DNA of 64,000 bases, taken from contig NZ_FNAM01000011.1 in the NCBI RefSeq assembly GCF_900101845.1, positions 1 to 64,000 of the forward strand. The letters are read 5' to 3'. The position numbers and the translations under genes were made by a program. Origin of the DNA: Sporomusa acidovorans. Lineage in GTDB: Bacteria > Bacillota > Negativicutes > Sporomusales > Sporomusaceae. Each line of letters begins with the position of its first letter. Position 1 is the first letter of the stretch. Shown piece after piece: positions 26,790 to 34,950 of this stretch. The notes beneath the pieces were generated by a model. The model did not search any database and had not been told where the DNA came from. It saw nothing but the letters and a program-made list of their open reading frames with translations.

Positions 26790-27165
26790 ACATAACCACA
26801 GGTGATTCCTCGTCCTGCAATGCATGTAAAAATTTTGGCCCGACATGCAAATTACTTGCAATCAGTTCGGGAGGAGTAACGGCCATCATTTTTCCGCCAT
26901 TGCCGTGGTTTCGGAAATCGGCGTGAATATGGACGTGTTCCCGACATCCAAGCATTTGTGCTCTTGGGCAGGACTTACTCCTACTAACAATGAGAGTGCC
27001 GGCAAGAAAAAGTCAGTAAGAATTTCGAGAGTCGGCTGCTACATCAAGCCTCTTTTGGTACAGTGTGCTACCGCTATAGTCAAAAGCGAAAAACATCCCG
27101 AAATCCGAAACCGCTACTTGCAACTAAAGCGGCGTAGGGGCCACAAACGCGCAATCATTGCGATT
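26790..27165 (+). mobile_element. IS110-family transposase C-terminal relic
   Basis: The plus strand reads IAVVSEIGVNMDVFPTSKHL, CSWAGLTPTNNESAGKKKSV, then RGHKRAIIAIN. This is the C-terminal Transposase_20 region of IS110 elements (SEIG...F.S.KHL.SWAGL.P.N.ESAGK). Upstream, a second frame (VTAIIF before SAIAVV) shows a frameshift, the N-terminal DEDD domain is missing, and after RAIIAIN it runs directly into a truncated ArsR gene on the other strand. Confidence 0.8.
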
Positions 27166-27351
27166 AATTGTATAGAATACTCTAAAACCCCTTCGATTCT
27201 CCTCAAGAATTCCAACATTCTTTAAAATCTTTATGTGTTGAGACGCAGCAGGCTGGGAGATGCCAAGTTGCTGGGCCACATCAGAAACGCAAAAGACTTC
27301 ATTAACATTCGTAGCAAAAAATGATGCCAACCTTTGTAAAAAGATTGACAT
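27124..27351 (-). pseudogene. ArsR-family regulator cut by the IS110 relic
   Basis: A 75-codon frame with an ArsR winged helix: VFCVSDVAQQLGISQPAASQ, HIKILKNVGILEENRRGFRV, FYTINR. The last dozen codons (NDCAFVAPTPL) fall in IS110-derived sequence. The N-terminal helix normally preceding the HTH is poorly matched and a stop lies just upstream. The C-terminus at least has been replaced, so it is probably not a normal regulator. Confidence 0.65.
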
Positions 27352-27424
27352 CAGAAAACTTTTGTTTTTTTACTGTCTACTTGGACAGGGGGCGCTTCAT
27401 ATCAAGCTCCGGGGGATCTTTCTT

Positions 27425-27625
27425 TTATTTCGCATTCTGATGAACTGCGCCATTGACTTTTGCTTCTTCCGCTATTGCCTGCTCACCACGTTTAATTGCT
27501 TCTCTAACCATCGAGCCAACCTCACCGGTGGTTACATCCGACCAATCATGGTCTTCAACCTTCTCACCAAAACCAAGATCATGCGCTAATTTATATTTTG
27601 TTTCTTCCGACATAACTTTTCCCAT
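27425..27625 (-). CDS. Alpha/beta-type small acid-soluble spore protein
   Basis: A 66-residue protein with MSEETKYKLAHDLGFGEKVE near the start, then DWSDVTTGEVGSMVREAIKR. This matches the two helices and the conserved turn of alpha/beta SASPs (K.E.A.ELG ... GxVGxxMV). These proteins coat DNA in the forespore and protect it from UV. GGAGGTGG lies seven bases before the ATG. The gene indicates that the host sporulates. It is the intact member of a small family here: an eroded copy lies at 28.3 kb and perhaps another at 25.3 kb. Forespore (sigma-G) control is expected but no promoter was assigned. Confidence 0.75.
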   Translation of the reverse strand: MGKVMSEETKYKLAHDLGFGEKVEDHDWSDVTTGEVGSMVREAIKRGEQAIAEEAKVNGAVHQNAK

Positions 27626-27790
27626 ATACAGCCACCTCCAGCTATAATTTTTGGAAACCTATGTATAGTATTTGCCGTTATGCCAAAAGCTATTCTGTTA
27701 AAAATGCTTATCCAAAGCGCACGAAAAATTGCTTTTGGGAATATTTAGCAAGTCTCAAAGTGGAATTGAGTCTGTGATTTGTTCCTGTTT

Positions 27791-28255
27791 TTAATCTTTT
27801 AAGCTAAAGATATGATCATGCCAAACCTGATAGCTATAAATTATTAAAGCAATGATAATATTAATTAGCCATAAGAACCATTCATTGATATTTACATACT
27901 GAAAAATTTTCATTCGTTCAAGAAAATGAAGTATCGGGAAAACCCATAACCCACCGATTGCGGTATTTAATAGCATGTATAACCAAAATCTTCTATAAGT
28001 AAAATGGAAAACCCAATATGTCCCTACTAAGAAAAGGCCATATGAGTAAGATATATTCGTTATGTAACCCCATGGGACAATACTATCAAGCGCTATCCAC
28101 CATCGAAACGCATGGGCAATTTCATGGGTAATTGTTACTATTAATGCCGTTAGTATTATAGCAGGTGAAAAACGTTTAATGCTATCCTTCTTCATAAAGG
28201 GCAAGGTAAACCACGGAATTATTAACATAGACCACATTATTATTTGATTGTTCAT
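27791..28255 (-). CDS. Small integral membrane protein, CBO0543-like
   Basis: A 154-residue protein with five hydrophobic segments and few charges: IIMWSMLIIPWFTLPFM, IILTALIVTITHEIAHAFRW, YGLFLVGTYWVFHFTYRRFW, WLYMLLNTAIGGLWVF, WLINIIIALIIYSYQVW. The pattern of Trp/Phe-rich segments with one internal HE pair resembles CBO0543-type proteins of spore-formers. The HEIAH could recall a zinc site but sits in a membrane segment without other protease motifs. Located between spore-protein copies. Function unknown. Confidence 0.6.
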   Translation of the reverse strand: MNNQIIMWSMLIIPWFTLPFMKKDSIKRFSPAIILTALIVTITHEIAHAFRWWIALDSIVPWGYITNISYSYGLFLVGTYWVFHFTYRRFWLYMLLNTAIGGLWVFPILHFLERMKIFQYVNINEWFLWLINIIIALIIYSYQVWHDHIFSLKD

Positions 28256-28286
28256 GGGAAGCCCCCCTAGAAAGGTTATTCAGCTA

Positions 28287-28376
28287 CATCTCACCCGTCA
28301 TGGTCTTCGACCTTCTCACCAAAACCAAGGTCATGTGCCAGTTTATATTTTGTTTCCTCCGACATGATTTTGCCAT
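28287..28376 (-). pseudogene. Truncated second copy of the spore-protein gene
   Basis: The minus strand reads MSEETKYKLAHDLGFGEKVE, DHDG-stop, almost the same as the first 25 codons of the gene at 27.4 kb. The leading ATGGCAAAA is one base out of frame and the rest of the gene is missing. Several silent differences from the intact copy indicate an old duplication. Confidence 0.8.
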
Positions 28377-28509
28377 AAAAATAATTAGGATGCCTATGTA
28401 TAAGGTTCACCGTTTTGTCACAAGCTATTCATTTTTATTTTGCTATGAATCGTGTATAATAATACATGGATGGAACAAAATGGATATTTAAAACAGGAGG
28501 CAAAAACTT

Positions 28510-29145
28510 ATGGATGATATTACATATTGGCTGTTGTTTCTTTCGGCTTCACTCGCTATTAATATTTCGCCTGGACCTGACTTGCTGTATATACTCTCCC
28601 GCACAATCGCCAGTGGCAAAAATGTCGGCATGGCTTGTTCACTTGGCGTCGGTACAGGAGCTTTAGTCCACGTAACGGCTGCCGCCTTGGGGCTGTCTGC
28701 TATCCTGGCAACTTCGGTTCTTGCCTTTTCGCTTGTCAAGTATGTAGGGGCTGCCTATTTGATTTACCTGGGCATCAAAAATTTTCGCAGCCACGGAAAT
28801 ACGCTGGAACTGCCTGCCGCAAATTTGCTGACCGTATCTTCCTGGGCCGCATTTAAACAGGAAATGCTTGTAGATATTCTCAATCCCAAAGCCGCCATCT
28901 TTTTTATGGCTTTCCTACCGCAATTTATTCGTCCGGAAATCGGGACTGTGCCGTTGCAGTTATTGGGGCTGGGCATTCTTGTTATTCTCATGGGTTTTGC
29001 CGTTGAGTTCTCTTTTATTTTCCTGGCTGCCAAGATTACCGGCTGTTTACGCAGACATCAAGCCATGAGTTCTTGGCTTGACCGTGCCTTTGGTTCCATT
29101 TTGATTGCCTTGGGGGTACGCTTGGCATTTGTAGAAAGAACATAA
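28510..29145 (+). CDS. LysE/RhtB-family amino-acid exporter
   Basis: A 211-residue protein with about six hydrophobic segments. It has the N-terminal signature INISPGPDLLYILSRTIASG, GVGTGALVHVTAAALGLSAI, KYVGAAYLIYLGIKNFRS and LVDILNPKAAIFFMAFLPQF, all typical of LysE-family translocators (RhtB-like). These export amino acids or homoserine lactones. A TATAAT at 28455-28460 with a weak -35 lies upstream, and ACAGGAGG precedes the ATG. A terminator follows. The gene stands alone on the plus strand; substrate unknown. Confidence 0.88.
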   Translation: MDDITYWLLFLSASLAINISPGPDLLYILSRTIASGKNVGMACSLGVGTGALVHVTAAALGLSAILATSVLAFSLVKYVGAAYLIYLGIKNFRSHGNTLELPAANLLTVSSWAAFKQEMLVDILNPKAAIFFMAFLPQFIRPEIGTVPLQLLGLGILVILMGFAVEFSFIFLAAKITGCLRRHQAMSSWLDRAFGSILIALGVRLAFVERT

Positions 29146-29157
29146 CAAAATACATAT

Positions 29158-29198
29158 AAATAAGGCCTGGACCACAGTACATGGTTCAGGCCTTATTT
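29158..29198. terminator. Terminator shared by the convergent exporter and aminotransferase genes
   Basis: AAATAAGGCCTGG and CCAGGCCTTATTT-like arms (29158-29174, 29185-29198; one mismatch) form the stem. It lies between genes that end at 29145 (+) and 29230 (-). Confidence 0.7.
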
Positions 29199-29229
29199 CT
29201 TATCCTGATTTCTTTGATCAACAAAGGAG

Positions 29230-30390
29230 CTACTTGGTTAATGCCTTTTTTATGGCTGCGCAGGCTTCTTCGATAGTTTCTTCGTCACGCACGTAACATA
29301 GGCGGACATAACCTTCACCGCCCTCGCCGAAGCAGCAGCCCGGCACAACGGCCACGCCGGCTTTTTCCAGTACAACCTTGGCAAATTCCCTGCTCGAAAG
29401 TCCGGTACCGGTAATATTGGGGAAAACATAAATGGCGCCTTTCGGTGTCGCACAAGTAATACCGGGGATTTCGTTCAATCTTTTCACCATCAGATCCCGC
29501 AATTTTTTATAGCGACTTACGCGCTCTGCCATCAATTCTTTTGGTGTATTCAGGGCCGCTATACCGGCATATTGAATGAAAGGCGGCACGCAGGTATAGA
29601 CAGTCTCAAACATTTGACCCATTTTGGCAATCAAATCACTGGGGCCAATCGCATATCCCAACCGGAAGCCGGACATGGAGTGTCCCTTGGAAAATCCGCT
29701 TAAAATGATGGTCCGTTCCCGGCATTGATCAACCACAGCCGGTGAATAGTGCTGGCAGTCATAGATGTTTTCTGCATAAATTTCATCACTTAATAGATAA
29801 ATATCCTTTTCTTTGGCAATTTCTGCTACCCGCAGCATTTCAGCCTCTGTCATTACCCCGCCGGTCGGGTTCTGAGGCGACGTAATAATTGCCAGTCTGG
29901 TTTTGTCCGTAATCCGTGCTAACAGATCTTCGGGGTTAAGCCTGAAATCATTTTTCTCCAGAACGGGAACCTTAACAGCCTTCATTCCCAAATAACTGGC
30001 AACCGCAATATATACGGCAAACCCCGGATCGGAGAAAACAACTTCTTCACCCGGGTTGACTACGCTGCGCATAACAAAGTCAATCACACTATTAGCCGGC
30101 ATAATGGCAACCTGCGACACATCAGGCCTAAATCCCAGCTTCCGTTTGGTGTAGTCGCAGATGGCCTCTCTTAAGGGTAAAATGCCCAATGAGTCAACAT
30201 ACTTGGTATGTCCTTCATCCAGAGCCTTTTTAACTGCATCCACAATGTGAGGATACGCATCGATAGCTGAATCCCCCACTTCAAAGCGGTATACTTTTTT
30301 CCCGGCAGCTTCCAGCGCGCAAACAGTGGTTAAAATCTCCAGCATTGGCTGACCTAATAAGCCTTCGGTAAGTTTTGAATAACCTTTCAT
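29230..30390 (-). CDS. PLP-dependent class I/II aminotransferase
   Basis: A 386-residue enzyme of the aspartate-aminotransferase fold. It has TKYVDSLGILPLREAICDYT, the NPTGG loop in IITSPQNPTGGVMTE, LLSDEIYAENIYD (cofactor Asp-Tyr), the Schiff-base lysine in LSGFSKGHSMSGFRLGY, and the C-terminal arginine region GYVRLCYV. Such enzymes transaminate amino acids to keto acids. AGGAGTG precedes the ATG. TTGACT-17-TATTGC near 30430 may be its promoter. It is not linked to a pathway here, so the amino acid used cannot be named. Confidence 0.85.
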   Translation of the reverse strand: MKGYSKLTEGLLGQPMLEILTTVCALEAAGKKVYRFEVGDSAIDAYPHIVDAVKKALDEGHTKYVDSLGILPLREAICDYTKRKLGFRPDVSQVAIMPANSVIDFVMRSVVNPGEEVVFSDPGFAVYIAVASYLGMKAVKVPVLEKNDFRLNPEDLLARITDKTRLAIITSPQNPTGGVMTEAEMLRVAEIAKEKDIYLLSDEIYAENIYDCQHYSPAVVDQCRERTIILSGFSKGHSMSGFRLGYAIGPSDLIAKMGQMFETVYTCVPPFIQYAGIAALNTPKELMAERVSRYKKLRDLMVKRLNEIPGITCATPKGAIYVFPNITGTGLSSREFAKVVLEKAGVAVVPGCCFGEGGEGYVRLCYVRDEETIEEACAAIKKALTK

Positions 30391-30679
30391 ATAATAAACG
30401 CACTCCTATACCTAAAGATTTGCAATAACATATACACTCATCTAAGTCAACCATTATTCTCGCACCGAATTGTCTTGAAGTGTATCATGGTTTAACTATA
30501 TATGTCTTGCTATAGTGAACTCTATGAATAGTTACATTCTGCACGCACAAAGAAACTCCTGCCGCTTACATTTATTAGAAAATTGTTTCTTTTTTACTTA
30601 TATTGAACACCATATCGTATACTTTGCCTTCCCTATCCTGTAATTGCCTGCTGCGCTCTTAAAATTGACGCAACCCAAC

Positions 30680-30720
30680 AATAAAGAAAGGCAGGGCTCT
30701 TTATCGGAAGTCCCCTGCCT
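30680..30720 (-). terminator. Intrinsic terminator of the citrate lyase operon
   Basis: On the minus strand GGCAGGG pairs with CCCTGCC around a 17-base loop and is followed by TTTCTTTATT. It sits about 45 bases beyond the citF stop. Between it and the aminotransferase start (30390) only promoter-like sequence was seen. Confidence 0.75.
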
Positions 30721-30764
30721 TCTACTCGATTGTGGTATTCCAGTAATGCTTACCGCCAATCCTG

Positions 30765-32309
30765 CTATTTATCAAGCACTTGGCGCACAACATCGATCAT
30801 CGTTCCATCGCGGTATTCCACAACTGCGACAATCCGGTCGCTTGTTTTTATTTTTTCCGGAACGCCGGCCAACTTTTCCGCTTCCTGTTTCAGTTCGCGA
30901 ATATCCTTCACTGATAGGCCGGCGGCCAGTAATTTTTCCCGCAAATCGCCGCGCCGCGGATTAACGGCTACCCCCCGTTCCGTAACCAGTACATCGACCG
31001 TCTCCCCGGGTGTGGTTACGGTCAGTACTTTGTCCACTACCGTCGGCAAGCGCCCGCGCAATAAATTGGCAACAATTAATGTGATCTTGGCACCGGCCGC
31101 AGCATCACTATGACCGCCCGAGCCACCCATAATCAGACCATTAGAGCCGGTCGTCACGTTGACATTGAAATCGGTATCAATTTCCGTGGCCCCTAAAAAT
31201 ACCGTGTCCAGTTTGTTAACAATGCAGCCGGAATTAAAGGGATTAGCGTATTGGCCGGCACTTACTTCCAGATGGTTGGGATTGTTCCCGATGGAATGAA
31301 CCGCATCAAGATCAAAGCCTTGCACATCGGTAATTTTACGCAGCAAACCGCGGTTTAGCATATCGACCAAATAGCCGGTAATCCCCCCCATGGCAAAACT
31401 GGCCGTAATCCCGGCCTGTTCCATCATTTTGCCGACAAAATGGGCAGTTGCCAGCGATGCGCCGCCTGCCCCCGTCTGGAACGATAAGCCTTCTTTGATA
31501 AGTCCGGCTGCTTTAATAACCTTGGCTGCTGTCTGCGCAATTCTAAGGCCAACCGGGTCTTTGGTCACTTTAGTACTGCCGGAAACAATTCCCTTGGGAT
31601 CGCCGATTGAGTCTACCTTTACTACATAATCCACTCTGGTCTGGGAGATGGAAACCGGAGCAAGCGGGTATTCGCAGAGATAATCGGTAACGGCAACCAC
31701 ATACTGCGCATACTCGGCATCAGGTATTGCATAGCCTAATGAACCGCAGGCCGCCGGCCCCTGCACGCCGTTAATATTTCCATAATCATCGGCGGCAGGA
31801 GCGGCAATAAACGCCACGTCAATCTTGAGCTGGCCGCACTCAATGGCGCGGGCCCGCCCGCCATGGGTTCGCATCATGACCGGTTTGTCGAGTAATCCCC
31901 GGGAAATGGCCTCGGCCACCGGCCCGGACATATAGTTCGTGTCCAGCGCGGTTACCACACCGTTTTTGATGTGCTCGATAAGCGGTGCATGCACAGGAAA
32001 TACTGAACTTACGGCGATTGTCAGATTTTTGAGTCCCAGTCTGGCGGCTGTAGCCAAGACCATATTCAAGACGCCGTCACCGTTGCGGAAGTGATGGTGA
32101 AAAGACAGTGTCATGCCGTCTTTTACGGGAATCTGTTGAAACACTTCTTCCAGATTATTGACAAGCTTGCTTTGACCCGGCTTGCAAATTTTTACCGCCG
32201 GCGCCTGCCGACACATAGCAGGAATTGTATGAAAAGCACCGGCAAACGGTTTTACTGCACCATATCCAGCCAAGTGTTCAGGTACTACACGGCCAACTGC
32301 ATTTTTCAT
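30765..32309 (-). CDS. citF: Citrate lyase alpha subunit (citrate CoA-transferase)
   Basis: A 514-residue protein. Early: KICKPGQSKLVNNLEEVFQQ, DGMTLSFHHHFRNGDGVLNM; middle: MMRTHGGRARAIECGQLKID, the catalytic-Glu region and SFQTGAGGASLATAHFV; end: NGLIMGGSGGHSDAAAGAKI and VTERGVAVNPRRGDL. These are the hallmarks of CitF, which moves the acyl-carrier thioester from acetate to citrate. Its start overlaps the citE stop by four bases (ATGA), so the two are translationally coupled. It is the last gene of the operon. citC, citX and citG for activating the carrier are not in this window. Confidence 0.95.
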   Translation of the reverse strand: MKNAVGRVVPEHLAGYGAVKPFAGAFHTIPAMCRQAPAVKICKPGQSKLVNNLEEVFQQIPVKDGMTLSFHHHFRNGDGVLNMVLATAARLGLKNLTIAVSSVFPVHAPLIEHIKNGVVTALDTNYMSGPVAEAISRGLLDKPVMMRTHGGRARAIECGQLKIDVAFIAAPAADDYGNINGVQGPAACGSLGYAIPDAEYAQYVVAVTDYLCEYPLAPVSISQTRVDYVVKVDSIGDPKGIVSGSTKVTKDPVGLRIAQTAAKVIKAAGLIKEGLSFQTGAGGASLATAHFVGKMMEQAGITASFAMGGITGYLVDMLNRGLLRKITDVQGFDLDAVHSIGNNPNHLEVSAGQYANPFNSGCIVNKLDTVFLGATEIDTDFNVNVTTGSNGLIMGGSGGHSDAAAGAKITLIVANLLRGRLPTVVDKVLTVTTPGETVDVLVTERGVAVNPRRGDLREKLLAAGLSVKDIRELKQEAEKLAGVPEKIKTSDRIVAVVEYRDGTMIDVVRQVLDK

Positions 32310-33181
32310 GACTGCTGCCTCCCTTCCAGGCCGAGCACCTGCGCGAGCTGTAATACCCGTTCAGCACGCTCGACAATAGGTTTGTCAATCATCTTGCCAT
32401 CCAGCGATACGGCACCGGTGCCCTGCTCCGCCGCCCGTTTGATAACCGCTACAACCCGGTGAGCCCACATAATTTCTGCCGCACTGGGACTGAAGCCTTC
32501 ATGGACAGCATCAATATGGCGAGGATTGATAACCAGCTTACCTTTAAAGCCAATGTGTCTGGCAAAGGCGACATCCCGGACCAGTCCTTCTTCGTCCAGC
32601 ATATCGGTAAACGGTGTGTCAATAGACTGAATACCGGCCGCCGCCGCCGCATTAACCAAAGTGGTACGGGCAGTAAAAATTTCCCGGCCTTCTTTGGTTC
32701 TTTGCACGCCAAGGCTGGCGGTATAGTCCTCAGCGCCAAGGGCCATAGCGACAAGCCGTTGGTGGGCACTCGCTATCGGGAAGCAGTTCGCAATTCCCAG
32801 CGGCGTCTCGATCAGAGCAATCAGCTTGACCGGCTTTTGGTCAGGAGCCTCGTATTGTTCAAGCCACGTGGCTGCTTGCCGTATATCTTCGGGCGTATTG
32901 ACTTTGGGAATCATTAACGCATCAGGATGGCAGGGCACAATAAAACGAATATCCTGCTCAGCGGATACATCCAGCGGATTGATACGCACTATTTTCTCGC
33001 ACCGGCCATAACCAATCGTGCGCAGCGCCTGACCGACCAGCAGCCTGGCAGCATCTTTTTCCTGCGGCGCCACAGCGTCCTCAAGGTCAAAGATGAGCGC
33101 GTCAGCCCCCAAAATCCCGGCATTTTGCAGCATTCCGGAATTATTGCCCGGTATAAACAGTAAGGTCCTTCTCAGTCCCAT
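32306..33181 (-). CDS. citE: Citrate lyase beta subunit (citryl-ACP lyase)
   Basis: A 291-residue TIM-barrel protein: LRRTLLFIPGNNSGMLQNAG, DALIFDLEDAVAPQEKDAAR, IVRINPLDV, LIALIETPLGIANC, MALGAEDYTASLG and KLVINPRHIDAVHEGF, all canonical for CitE. It cleaves citryl-thioester to oxaloacetate and acetyl-thioester with Mg ligands from the ETPLG Glu and the FDLED Asp. The ATG follows GGAGGTG and lies 41 bases inside the end of citD, a longer overlap than usual. Oxaloacetate would feed the fermentation that the 2HCT carrier and citAB imply. Confidence 0.95.
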   Translation of the reverse strand: MGLRRTLLFIPGNNSGMLQNAGILGADALIFDLEDAVAPQEKDAARLLVGQALRTIGYGRCEKIVRINPLDVSAEQDIRFIVPCHPDALMIPKVNTPEDIRQAATWLEQYEAPDQKPVKLIALIETPLGIANCFPIASAHQRLVAMALGAEDYTASLGVQRTKEGREIFTARTTLVNAAAAAGIQSIDTPFTDMLDEEGLVRDVAFARHIGFKGKLVINPRHIDAVHEGFSPSAAEIMWAHRVVAVIKRAAEQGTGAVSLDGKMIDKPIVERAERVLQLAQVLGLEGRQQS

Positions 33182-33473
33182 GGTGCACCTCCTTCAGCGT
33201 CACTCCGGCCCGGGACAAAGCGGTAAGGGTCCGGGCCCGAATGGTACAATCCAGAGCCCCGCGGTCGATTGCTTTGACAGCTAATGCGGTAACGCCCTGC
33301 TCTCTGACAGTGTCCGCAATCACTTTACGGATTTGCTTTCCATACTGAGCCAGCACCAAGCTCTGCAGCTCAATGGTAACTTCTTTTTCAGCCTGGTTGG
33401 GAACTACGGTTATCATAATATCATTGGATTCCAGCGTTCCCGCCTGGGCTTGTGTTAGCTGGGTCATATTCAT
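33141..33473 (-). CDS. citD: Citrate lyase gamma subunit (acyl carrier protein)
   Basis: About 110 residues. It has AGTLESNDIMITVVPNQAEK, with the Ser in LESNDIM that carries the phosphoribosyl-dephospho-CoA group, followed by VTIELQSLVLAQYGKQIRK and ALDCTIRARTLTAL. This is the CitD pattern. ATG at 33473 is chosen because GGAGGG precedes it, 18 bases after the transporter stop. The last 14 codons overlap citE. It is the carrier on which CitF and CitE act. Confidence 0.92.
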   Translation of the reverse strand: MNMTQLTQAQAGTLESNDIMITVVPNQAEKEVTIELQSLVLAQYGKQIRKVIADTVREQGVTALAVKAIDRGALDCTIRARTLTALSRAGVTLKEVHHGTEKDLTVYTGQ

Positions 33474-33490
33474 CCTTCCCTCCGGATTTT

Positions 33491-34813
33491 TTAACTCCAT
33501 AACCTCATGAAGATGGCCGCTATGACCACCATGCAGGCGCCGCCAAGCCTTGTGGATACCTGTGCAAAGGGCATAAGTTCTATACGATTGGACGCTGAAA
33601 GAATAGCCACATCACCTGTTCCGCCTAAACCGCTATGACAGGCGGTAACAACAGCGGATTCTACCGAATACATTTTAAGAGGCTTCGCCACATAGAAACC
33701 GGCAGCAATCATCGCTGCCACCGTCGAAAAGACAGTAACGACATAAGCGGGCGTTATGGCAGCCACTACGTCCTTCCAGGGAGTATACATAACACCAACC
33801 CCGACCAATAGCGGCCAGGTTAAGCTTGCTGTAACAAACCGGTATAAATGGTACGCTCCCTGTTCCATTTTGGCCGGCATAATACCAAGCGCCTTAAGGA
33901 TAGCGGCTGAAAAGATCATGATAATGGGAGCCGGAATAGGAATAAACAGGCTGACAACTTGTCCAAAGACGAAAAAACTCATTGCCAGAATAAGCCCGGC
34001 ACCCATAAGCGAAAAATCTACAGGCTTTTCGGCTGTTTGGGCGGCACGGATCAGGTCGTCATTGCCTGTCTTTACTAACACACCGTTACCGGTAAGCTGG
34101 GGTTTCTTTTCACCCAACCGCCGCAAGTAGCCTGCGGCCATGATTGCAAACAAATTGCCCAGCATGGCAGCAGGAACAAGTTGGGGAATAAATTTGTCAT
34201 TCGTCAGCCCCGTTATATCGGCATAAGCCATAGAAAGCGGCAGAATGCCCTCGCCTACACCACCGGAGATAATGGGAACCACCACATAAAAAAATGAATG
34301 GTAGGCGCCAATTCCGGTAAGCGTACCCACCGTCACACCAACGGCAATACACCCCAGCGTACCCACAAGCAGCGGAAAAAACATCCGGACAAAGCCTTGA
34401 ATCAGTACTGCCCGCTGCATTCCCAGGATGCTGCCGACAATGAGGCAGGAGATATAAAAATACAGGAAATTGGAACCTTTCATAAATGCGGTAATCGCCT
34501 TCAAAGAAGCAGGATTAATCAGGTTATAAAAGAGCATAATGGACGGAACAAAGATAGAAAGAATTGCCGGGCCGCCGATATCCTTAAGCACCGGTACCCT
34601 CATGCCGATATCCCCTAATAACATTCCCAGAATCATCAGGACAGCTATGCCGCCAATCATATCGGCGGGTAGCTTACTGTAAACAGAAGCTGTATAAATG
34701 ATCACTGCCAGAATGAGATAAATAGGCAACGGAAGCGGGCCAATCTTTAGCGTCATGAGAGAATGTTCCTTTGCCTGCGGCTGCGGGGCGGAATTTTGAG
34801 TCTCCACGTTCAT
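33491..34813 (-). CDS. 2-hydroxycarboxylate (citrate/malate) sodium symporter
   Basis: A 440-residue protein with 11-12 hydrophobic segments. It contains both signature loops of the 2HCT family: IISGGVGEGILPLSMAYA in the middle and CHSGLGGTGDVAILSASNR near the end (two GGxG re-entrant loops), and the conserved basic residue in VSTRLGG. Family members are CitS (Na-citrate), MleP and CimH. Its place between citAB and citDEF suggests citrate, but malate or citrate-acetate exchange cannot be excluded. GGAGGT lies before the ATG. Upstream is an AT-rich control region with a tandem repeat. Confidence 0.92.
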   Translation of the reverse strand: MNVETQNSAPQPQAKEHSLMTLKIGPLPLPIYLILAVIIYTASVYSKLPADMIGGIAVLMILGMLLGDIGMRVPVLKDIGGPAILSIFVPSIMLFYNLINPASLKAITAFMKGSNFLYFYISCLIVGSILGMQRAVLIQGFVRMFFPLLVGTLGCIAVGVTVGTLTGIGAYHSFFYVVVPIISGGVGEGILPLSMAYADITGLTNDKFIPQLVPAAMLGNLFAIMAAGYLRRLGEKKPQLTGNGVLVKTGNDDLIRAAQTAEKPVDFSLMGAGLILAMSFFVFGQVVSLFIPIPAPIIMIFSAAILKALGIMPAKMEQGAYHLYRFVTASLTWPLLVGVGVMYTPWKDVVAAITPAYVVTVFSTVAAMIAAGFYVAKPLKMYSVESAVVTACHSGLGGTGDVAILSASNRIELMPFAQVSTRLGGACMVVIAAIFMRLWS

Positions 34814-34864
34814 GAAATTACCTCCTTTATTGATTTGATTTTATGGTAACGGAAAAAATAGAAA

Positions 34865-34884
34865 TATTAAACTTTATTAAACTT
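34865..34884. promoter_or_regulatory. Tandem 10-bp direct repeat upstream of the citrate operon, candidate CitB site
   Basis: ATTAAACTTT occurs twice head to tail, one helical turn apart, 51-71 bases before the transporter start, in very AT-rich DNA. CitB/DcuR-type regulators bind AT-rich sites. The link is inference. Confidence 0.45.
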
Positions 34885-34901
34885 TTTAAAGTATTTTGAA
34901 A

Positions 34902-34929
34902 TTAAAAACTGCGATCCGTAGATCGCAGT
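34902..34929 (-). terminator. Intrinsic terminator between citS-like promoter region and citB
   Basis: ACTGCGATC and GATCGCAGT pair around four bases. Read on the minus strand, the hairpin is followed by TTTTTAATTT. It lies between citB (upstream on the minus strand) and the transporter, so citAB and the citrate operon are separate units. Confidence 0.8.
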
Positions 34930-34950
34930 AAATAAAATCGTCAATTTATT

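Noticed and set aside
27791..28255. Membrane-embedded zinc protease because of HEIAH
   Set aside because: The His-Glu lies in a hydrophobic segment without the third ligand or other protease motifs; a CBO0543-like membrane protein fits better.
11756..28298. Shared 12-mer CATCTCACCCGT at about 11757 and 28287
   Set aside because: Only 12 bases match and flanks differ; too short to call a repeat or a shared insertion site.
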